Part shown: positions 23,398 through 29,088 of the stretch, one piece after another
Numbering within the stretch: the first letter of the stretch is position 1
How the letters are laid out: every line of letters starts with the position of its first letter
DNA from: Microcystis aeruginosa LEGE 91341
GTDB taxonomy: Bacteria > Cyanobacteriota > Cyanobacteriia > Cyanobacteriales > Microcystaceae
DNA: 34,965 bases
Direction of reading: 5' to 3'
NCBI RefSeq assembly: GCF_015206885.1
Contig: NZ_JADEXY010000031.1
Coordinates: 1-34,965, forward strand
Program-made: the position numbers and the translations under genes
Notes under the pieces: model-generated
Databases searched by the model: none
What the model saw: the letters and a program-made list of their open reading frames with translations, nothing else
What the model was told of the DNA's origin: nothing

Positions 23398-25430
23398 ACA
23401 ACTTCGGTGACAAGGTAAGTTTTATTTGGAGTATCGCGGATTTGATCCGCGATACCTTTAAGCGCGGCAAATATCAAGATGTCATCTTGCCTTTCACCGT
23501 GCTGCGTCGCCTCGACTGCGTGTTAGAACCAACCAAAGAGGAGGTCTTAGCAGCCTACCACCAGTACAAAGACAAGCTCGACAATCTCGATCCTCTCCTC
23601 TGCAAAAAATCAGGATTTGCCTTCTATAACAGTTGTCCCTACGACTTCGAGAAGCTCCTCGACGATCCCAAACAGCTGGCCGCTAACCTCAAGCTCTACA
23701 TCAACAGTTTTAGCGGCAATATGCGCGAGGTATTAGAGAAGTTCGACTTTGCCAACACCATCGACAAGCTGGAACAATCAGACCTGCTCTTTCTCGTCAC
23801 CGAGCGGTTTAAGAACATCGATTTGCACCCCGATAAGGTTTCTAACCTAGAGATGGGATACATCTTTGAGGAACTCATCCGCAAGTTTAACGAAGCTCTC
23901 GATGAGAATCCGGGGGAACACTTCACACCCCGGGAAGTGATTCAGTTAATGGTTAACCTCATCTTCTCCCCGGACAAAACACAGTTAAGCCAAGAATACA
24001 TTACCCGCAGCGTTTACGATCCCTGCTGCGGTTCCGGGGGAATGCTGACCATTGCCAAGGAGCGGATTCTGGAACTCAACCCCAAGGCCCAGGTGTTTCT
24101 CTTTGGCCAGGAAGTCAACCCGGAGACTTTTGCCATGTGTAAATCGGACCTCTACATGAAAAGTGTGGACGGCAAAGACGCTGAAAATATCAAGTTTGGC
24201 AGCACCCTCTCCCAGGACCAGCACAGCGACAAAACCTTTGACTATCTCCTGGCCAATCCACCCTACGGCAAGGACTGGAAGCGAGATAAGGACGCGGTGG
24301 AGACAGAGGCACAAAAAGCAGGCAGCCGATTTTCAGCAGGAACACCCCGTATCAGTGACGGACAACTTCTTTTTCTACAGCAGATGATTGCACGCATGAA
24401 GTCGGAGACCCAGGGAGGCAGCCGCGTGGCGATTGTTATGAACGGTTCGCCATTGTTTACCGGAGATGCCGGAAGTGGGGAGAGCGAGATCCGGCGCTGG
24501 ATTTTGGAAAATGACTGGCTCGAAGCCATCATCGCTCTGCCGAATGACCTATTTTATAACACCGGCATTGCCACATATATCTGGGTATTGACCAACCACA
24601 AGGCTGCCGAGAGGAAAGGAAAGGTGCAGCTAATTAATGCTTCCGAATTTTGGCTGCCGATGCGGAAGAGTCTTGGCAGCAAGCGCCGGGAGATTAGTTC
24701 CGAGCATATTCGGGAGATAACTGAAATTTTCCAGAGTTTTCAACCCTCAGAGGTCAGTAAAATTTTTGATAGGGAAGATTTCGGCTACCGCAAGATTACC
24801 GTAGAGCGTCCCTTGCGGCTCAATTTTCAGGCATCACCGGAGCGGATTGAGCGATTGAAAGAGCAGAGCGCGTTTGCTAATCTGGCAGTAAGCAAGAAGA
24901 AAAGTGCTGAAATGAAGGGGATCGAGGAACAGGCCGGCAAGGAACAACAAAAGCTGATTTTAGCCATGCTTAATAGTTTTCCCGATACTTTATATCATGA
25001 TCGAGGGGAGTTTGAGAAGGTGCTAAAGAAAGAGATGAAAACCAGGGGAATAACCGTCGCATCAGCAGTTTATAAGGCGATTCTTTCGGCTCTTTCTGAG
25101 GGGGACGAAACGGCTAATATTTGTCTGGATAAACAGGGTAATCCTGAACCGGATACGGATTTAAGAGATACGGAAAATGTGCCACTTAAGCAGGATATTA
25201 ATGACTATTTCGATCGAGAAGTTCTTCCCCATGTGACCGATGCTTGGATTAGTGACACGGTGCGCGATGTTAGGGACGGTGCGCTCGGAAAGGTGGGGTA
25301 TGAGATTAATTTTAATCGCTATTTTTATAAGTATCAGCCACCGCGAACTTTAGAGGCAATTGAAGCTGATATTAAGGCAGTGGAAGGGGAGATTTTAGCC
25401 ATGTTAACAAGTCTAGAGGAGAGGATTTGA
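23394..25430 (+). CDS. hsdM: Type I restriction-modification system, DNA methyltransferase subunit
   Basis: HsdM methylates adenine at N6 within the sequence chosen by HsdS and is needed in the restriction complex. The 678-residue product has an N-terminal HsdM helical domain (SIADLIRDTF near 13-22). GEHFTPREVIQLM (174-186) precedes SAM-binding motif I DPCCGSGGML (209-218), and the catalytic motif NPPYGKDWKR is at 288-297. It is longer than classical HsdM (about 500) because of a C-terminal extension rich in charged helices, as in the longer HsdM subgroup. The start overlaps the preceding secreted-protein gene (ATGA). A Uma2 gene follows after two bases, and hsdS is separated from hsdM by 1.6 kb of accessory genes. 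Confidence 0.95.
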   Translation: MNNFGDKVSFIWSIADLIRDTFKRGKYQDVILPFTVLRRLDCVLEPTKEEVLAAYHQYKDKLDNLDPLLCKKSGFAFYNSCPYDFEKLLDDPKQLAANLKLYINSFSGNMREVLEKFDFANTIDKLEQSDLLFLVTERFKNIDLHPDKVSNLEMGYIFEELIRKFNEALDENPGEHFTPREVIQLMVNLIFSPDKTQLSQEYITRSVYDPCCGSGGMLTIAKERILELNPKAQVFLFGQEVNPETFAMCKSDLYMKSVDGKDAENIKFGSTLSQDQHSDKTFDYLLANPPYGKDWKRDKDAVETEAQKAGSRFSAGTPRISDGQLLFLQQMIARMKSETQGGSRVAIVMNGSPLFTGDAGSGESEIRRWILENDWLEAIIALPNDLFYNTGIATYIWVLTNHKAAERKGKVQLINASEFWLPMRKSLGSKRREISSEHIREITEIFQSFQPSEVSKIFDREDFGYRKITVERPLRLNFQASPERIERLKEQSAFANLAVSKKKSAEMKGIEEQAGKEQQKLILAMLNSFPDTLYHDRGEFEKVLKKEMKTRGITVASAVYKAILSALSEGDETANICLDKQGNPEPDTDLRDTENVPLKQDINDYFDREVLPHVTDAWISDTVRDVRDGALGKVGYEINFNRYFYKYQPPRTLEAIEADIKAVEGEILAMLTSLEERI

Positions 25431-25432
25431 GC

Positions 25433-26038
25433 ATGAATAATCCCTTAGTTAATTGGCCAGAAACTTTGACAATTACTCAAGAGCAGTTTCAGAAAATAGC
25501 AGCGTCTAACAGAGATTTACGATTAGAAAAAACCGCCCAAGGAGAACTGATCATTATGCCACCCACAGGAGGCAATACAGGCAGAAGAAATCTCAATTTA
25601 GCTGGTCAAGTTTATATTTGGAATGAAAAGTATCAATTAGGAATAGCGTTCGACTCTTCGACTGCTTTTCATCTTCCTAATGGTGCGGATCGCTCTCCTG
25701 ATGTTGCTTGGATACGTCGGGAAAGGTGGGAATCTTTAACCCCAGAGGAACAGGATGATTTTTCGCCTATTTGTCCAGATTTTGTCATTGAATTGCGGTC
25801 AAAAACTGACTCGATGAAAACCCTACGAGAGAAGATGCGGGAGTATTTAGAAAATGGCTTACAATTAGGATGGTTAATCGATCCGAAAAGTAAAACCGTT
25901 GAGATTTATCGAGCTAATCAAGAAGTAGAAATTTTGCACAATCCCACACATTTGTCAGGTGAGAATATTCTAACTGATTTTGTTTTAGATTTAGACGATC
26001 CCCCCCACCCCCCTTCAAAAGGGGGGAGAAGCAAATAA
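25433..26038 (+). CDS. Uma2 family endonuclease inside the hsd locus
   Basis: The 201-residue product from ATG 25433 is a second Uma2/DUF820 protein: TITQEQFQKIAASNRDLRLE, then LIIMPPTGGNTGRRNLNL. SPDVAWIRRERW, CPDFVIELRSKTDSMKTL (predicted nuclease residues, canonical ELRS) and LGWLIDPKSKTVEIYR follow. It starts two bases after the hsdM stop, with GAGGAG just upstream, so it is translated from the hsd transcript. The C-terminal tail DDPPHPPSKGGRSK replaces the usual Uma2 ending and is encoded by a C-run/G-run repeat (25997-26031); the repeat probably inserted there. Whether this protein takes part in restriction is unknown. Confidence 0.9.
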   Translation: MNNPLVNWPETLTITQEQFQKIAASNRDLRLEKTAQGELIIMPPTGGNTGRRNLNLAGQVYIWNEKYQLGIAFDSSTAFHLPNGADRSPDVAWIRRERWESLTPEEQDDFSPICPDFVIELRSKTDSMKTLREKMREYLENGLQLGWLIDPKSKTVEIYRANQEVEILHNPTHLSGENILTDFVLDLDDPPHPPSKGGRSK

Positions 26039-26058
26039 AATAAAAAAGAGGTGTCAAA

Positions 26059-26304
26059 ATGCCAGTGCTTAAATTGCGCTCTCATATCGGCGAAGATGGG
26101 ATGTTACATTTAGATATTCCCCCTGAGTTTAAGGGTCAGGAAGTGGATGTAACGGTAACTGTTGAACCTATTACAGAGGAGAAAACCAAAACAAAGGAAA
26201 CCTTATCTCAAGCAAGGGAAAGATTTGCTAAAGTGCGAGAACATTTTCAAGGAAGAAATTTTTTGGATAGCACAGAATTATTAAGAGAGGATAGACAAAG
26301 GTGA
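26059..26304 (+). CDS. Antitoxin-like protein paired with a broken PIN toxin
   Basis: The 81-residue product begins MPVLKLRSHIGEDGMLHLDI, a short beta-rich N-terminus of the kind found in cyanobacterial antitoxins of the VapB-like or DUF104-like sort. A charged helical C-terminal half follows (ETLSQARERFAKVREHFQGR). GAGG about ten bases upstream can serve as the ribosome site. Its stop overlaps the start of the VapC remnant (GTGA), the usual antitoxin-toxin overlap. Since the partner toxin is truncated, this antitoxin is probably left alone, unless it acts on other toxins. Confidence 0.78.
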   Translation: MPVLKLRSHIGEDGMLHLDIPPEFKGQEVDVTVTVEPITEEKTKTKETLSQARERFAKVREHFQGRNFLDSTELLREDRQR

Positions 26305-26396
26305 CGAGTTTTGTTGTTGATGCTAATGTAGCTATCAAATGGGTGTTAACAGAAATTTACACAGATAACGCTTCTCGCTTATTAAGTCCCCAGTGA
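26301..26396 (+). pseudogene. Truncated PIN-domain (VapC) toxin remnant
   Basis: From the GTG at 26301 a 31-codon frame reads MTSFVVDANVAIKWVLTEIY, then TDNASRLLSPQ and stop. This is the N-terminal strand and helix of a VapC PIN toxin, with the first catalytic Asp (VVDANVAIKW). The frame stops exactly where the next antitoxin gene begins, its TGA overlapping the ATG at 26396. An intact VapC has about 130 residues, so three of the four metal-binding acids are missing. A deletion between two tandem toxin-antitoxin modules would explain this join. Confidence 0.82.
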
Positions 26397-26635
26397 TGAA
26401 TATCTATCAGAAAACCGTGGTTATTCAAGACCCCAATCAGCTTGTTTTGTCTGATTTACCTTTTCAAAAAGGTCAGCAAGTAGAAGTAATGATTATTGCC
26501 AAAAATTATGACAGGGAAGCTCTAGCTAATAAGTTACGAGATTTCTTTAAAGAAGTCCAAGCTTTACACGCTGACAATCCTTTGACTGAAGAGGAAATTG
26601 AGGCTGAAATTGAGGATTATAGAAGAGGAAAATGA
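26396..26635 (+). CDS. Antitoxin of the PIN-toxin pair
   Basis: The 79-residue product (MNIYQKTVVIQDPNQLVLSD at the start, acidic EEEIEAEIEDYRRGK at the end) has a beta-rich N-terminus with the FQKGQQVEVMIIAK pattern and a helical tail, typical of small antitoxins in cyanobacterial PIN modules. Its stop overlaps the toxin start (ATGA), the normal toxin-antitoxin arrangement. The ATG is formed at the deletion join with the VapC remnant, so its original upstream region has been lost and it must now be read from the upstream transcript. Confidence 0.8.
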   Translation: MNIYQKTVVIQDPNQLVLSDLPFQKGQQVEVMIIAKNYDREALANKLRDFFKEVQALHADNPLTEEEIEAEIEDYRRGK

Positions 26636-27039
26636 AGGTTGTAATCGATACTAATGTTGTTATTTCTGCTGCAATAGCTGACAGAAACCCAGAAAAAATA
26701 ATTCTCTTTGTAGTATCTAACCCAGATTTTTACTGGATAGTATCACCGGATATTTTAGCAGAATATAGAGAGGTTTTATCCCGAAAACGGTTAAAGCTAA
26801 CTAATGAGCAGAAACAATACTGGTTGACTCTTACAAGTGCCGTTACTTTTGTCGTCGATATTAATTTAGAAGTTGATTTCCCCAGAGATAGAAAAGATGC
26901 TAAGTTTTTAGCTTGTGCAATTGTTAATAATGCTGATTACTTTATTACAGGAGATAAGGACTTTGATGAAGTTAAAAATCTAGGCAATACCAAGATTATT
27001 TCAGTTTCTCTTTTTCAGACAAAATATCAAGTAAAATAA
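26632..27039 (+). CDS. PIN-domain toxin (COG1569 type)
   Basis: The 135-residue product is a full-length PIN-domain ribonuclease of the putative toxin group related to VapC. It starts MKVVIDTNVVISAAI with D6 as the first metal-binding acid. SPDILAEYREVL carries a conserved Glu (E44), RKDAKFLACAI carries D89, and NADYFITGDKDF carries the last acids (near 108-110). All expected acidic positions are present, so it looks active. PIN toxins cleave RNA, often tRNA. It overlaps its antitoxin gene by four bases. hsdS begins 21 bases later on the same strand, so toxin and specificity subunit may share a transcript. Confidence 0.9.
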   Translation: MKVVIDTNVVISAAIADRNPEKIILFVVSNPDFYWIVSPDILAEYREVLSRKRLKLTNEQKQYWLTLTSAVTFVVDINLEVDFPRDRKDAKFLACAIVNNADYFITGDKDFDEVKNLGNTKIISVSLFQTKYQVK

Positions 27040-27060
27040 CACATTGGGAGCTAGATTAAT

Positions 27061-28374
27061 ATGATTACAAAAAAATGGCAGCTTTATCCTACTTATAAGG
27101 ATTCCGGTGTTGAATGGTTGGGTGCAATTCCAGAACATTGGAAGGTGAAGAAATGCAAGCAATTGTCACTTATAAAAAGAGGTGCATCACCCAGACCAAT
27201 TGACAATCCTTCTTTTTTCGATGATGATGGAGCCTACTCGTGGGTAAGGATTTCAGACGTTACTGCTAGTAATAAGTATTTAGAAACAAGCGAACAAAAA
27301 TTATCCGAACTTGGTAAATCGAAAAGTATTGCTCTTGAACCGGGAGAACTATTTGTAAGCATTTGTGCCACTGTCGGTAAGCCAATAATCACAAACATCA
27401 AATGCTGCATACATGATGGCTTTGTTTATTTCCCTTTTCTTAAAGAAAACAGAGAATATCTTTTTTATATCTTTTCAGGAGGTGAACTTTATAAAGGTCT
27501 TGGTAAACAAGGAACTCAACTCAACCTAAATACTGAGATTATTGGTGATATTAAGCTTCCCATCCCTCCCCTTCCTGAACAACAAAAAATCGCCGAATTT
27601 CTCGACCAAGAAACCAGCAAAATTGATAAACTAATCACCAAGAAAGAGCGCTTAATCGAACTTCTTAAAGAGAAGCGCACCGCACTGATTAGCCATGCAG
27701 TCACCAAAGGACTTAACCCAGATGTTCCGATGAAGGATTCCGGGGTTGAGTGGTTGGGTGAAATTCCAGAGCATTGGGAAAATTGGAAAATTAGTCATGC
27801 GTTTCAAAAAATAGGAAGTGGCACAACCCCTTCTACTAATAGATATGATTATTACGATGGTGATGTTCCTTGGATTAATACATCAGAGTTAAGAGAAAAT
27901 ATAATTACTGATACCAGTGTAAAAATAACTAACAAAGCATTACTAGATAATTCTGTTTTAAATCTATACTCTCCAGGTACGTTGCTGATAGCTATGTATG
28001 GAGCAACAATCGGGAGATTAGGTATTCTTGGAATAACCGCTTGTACTAATCAAGCTTGTTGTGCTTTGGCGAATCCAATATTATTGGATACAAAGTTTGT
28101 GTTTTATTGGCTCTGGATGAGGAGAAATGAGTTGATAATCTTATCCTCTGGAGGAGGACAGCCTAACATAAATCAAGAAAAGATTCGTTCTATTAAAATT
28201 CCTGCTCCCCCCCTTCCTGAACAACAAAAAATCGCCGAATTCCTAGACCGAGAAACCAGCAAAATTGACAACTTAATCACCAAAACTCGCACCAGCATTG
28301 ACCATCTCAAAGAATATCGCACCGCGTTAATTTCAGCCGCCGTTACTGGTAAAATAGATGTGAGGGAACATTAA
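27061..28374 (+). CDS. hsdS: Type I restriction-modification system, specificity subunit
   Basis: HsdS holds two target-recognition domains that read the two halves of the split DNA site. The 437-residue product has a first recognition domain beginning at DSGVEWLGAIPEHW (14-27), then a helical spacer (PPLPEQQKIAEFLDQETSKI, 169-188). A second domain begins at DSGVEWLGEIPEHW (226-239), with a second spacer starting at 383. Spacer DNA at about 27565-27640 and 28207-28282 is nearly identical, so recombination between halves could swap or lose a recognition domain. It is full length. Its neighbours are the PIN toxin upstream and, 714 bases downstream, hsdR. Confidence 0.94.
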   Translation: MITKKWQLYPTYKDSGVEWLGAIPEHWKVKKCKQLSLIKRGASPRPIDNPSFFDDDGAYSWVRISDVTASNKYLETSEQKLSELGKSKSIALEPGELFVSICATVGKPIITNIKCCIHDGFVYFPFLKENREYLFYIFSGGELYKGLGKQGTQLNLNTEIIGDIKLPIPPLPEQQKIAEFLDQETSKIDKLITKKERLIELLKEKRTALISHAVTKGLNPDVPMKDSGVEWLGEIPEHWENWKISHAFQKIGSGTTPSTNRYDYYDGDVPWINTSELRENIITDTSVKITNKALLDNSVLNLYSPGTLLIAMYGATIGRLGILGITACTNQACCALANPILLDTKFVFYWLWMRRNELIILSSGGGQPNINQEKIRSIKIPAPPLPEQQKIAEFLDRETSKIDNLITKTRTSIDHLKEYRTALISAAVTGKIDVREH

Positions 28375-28441
28375 AGCCATGCACATTATAACTTGCAAGA
28401 GTTTAAACGAATTTGCGGAGAGATACTAGGGTTAATTTATA

Positions 28442-28469
28442 GTAGGGTTGATTCATGAATCAACCCTAC
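28442..28469. repeat. Perfect 28-bp palindrome
   Basis: GTAGGGTTGATTCA at 28442-28455 is followed directly by its reverse complement TGAATCAACCCTAC (28456-28469). It lies 67 bases after the hsdS stop. A decayed composite element with CTACCTACTTAAG follows to about 28535. Confidence 0.92.
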
Positions 28470-28540
28470 CCTTAGTCCCCTCTTGATCAGGGTGGTATCT
28501 GATAATTTTTAACGGCTACCTACTTAAGTAGGGCATAATA

Positions 28541-28600
28541 TCAAATCCGTTGAGTAACGCACAGAAAACGGGTTTCTCGGAGAAACCCGTTTTCTACTCA
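28541..28600. repeat. Palindromic repeat with 15-bp stem, copy 2
   Basis: AGAAAACGGGTTTCT (28563-28577) and AGAAACCCGTTTTCT (28581-28595) form a perfect hairpin with a CGG loop. The stem and the upstream flank AAATCCGTTGAGTAACGCAC are identical to copy 1 at 19823-19884; only the loop differs (CCG against CGG). Confidence 0.9.
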
Positions 28601-28683
28601 TGCACTCATGCAAAAAGGGGAATAAATAATCAGTCTTTAATAACCAGATTTAGTATAATACTGACAATGAGCAGTCTAAAGAC

Positions 28684-29075
28684 TTGACATCCTCGCCGCC
28701 CTAAAAGTGCGGCGATTCCTAAACCTCACGATTTAAGTTTCTGCTTCCACCACCGTCGCATACCACAGTTAAAAAACCATGTACTGTCTTACACAGAGTT
28801 CACAGACTTTCGCCCCATTTCAGAAGCCCGATTCCGTGTGTCCCACGGTACGTTTCCAGCTAAACACTTCTTGTACTTGTTGCTTCGACTTTTTACCCGG
28901 CCAAGCTTTTCTGGTCGGAACCCCCTAAGCCGAGTTTTCAAGGCTTCGGCCGTGAGCTCAGGCTTCGACGGTGAGCTCAGCCGAACCGCCGAACGGTGCT
29001 GCGCCGTCCACTTGGTTTTCGAGACTGGCCTTTTAATTCTAACGTAAAGCCGCCGTTCTACGGCGGGGTTTCAGA
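28684..29075 (-). mobile_element. IS200/IS605-type relic with both ends, internal tnpB deletion
   Basis: Read on the minus strand, the left end carries a CCGCCG/CGGCGG hairpin (29050-29066) next to CTGAAACCCC. The right end carries a CGCCGC/GCGGCG hairpin (28694-28714) inside GTGAGGTTTAGGAATCGCCG and GGCGAGGATGTCAAG. These are the end structures I associate with cyanobacterial TnpB-carrying elements. Between them about 330 bases remain, far too few for a tnpB gene (about 1.2 kb), with one short open piece that looks like a tnpB tail. The minus-strand segment before the right end is where an omega-RNA would be encoded. The exact boundaries are uncertain. The element fills most of the 714-base gap between hsdS and hsdR. 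Confidence 0.72.
28958..29032 (-). pseudogene. Possible 3' tail of tnpB
   Basis: A 24-codon open piece on the minus strand reads KASLENQVDGAAPFGGSAEL then TVEA and stop. Its position just upstream of the right-end region, and its Gly/Ala-rich tail, fit the C-terminus of a cyanobacterial TnpB. An in-frame stop lies directly upstream at 29033-29035, so nothing of the catalytic RuvC core remains. The identification is tentative. Confidence 0.45.
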
Positions 29076-29088
29076 CCCAAAATTTCCG

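Noticed and set aside
28838-29047. A 69-codon plus-strand frame before hsdR
   Set aside because: It lies wholly within the IS200/IS605 relic on the strand opposite the tnpB tail, and looks like chance coding.
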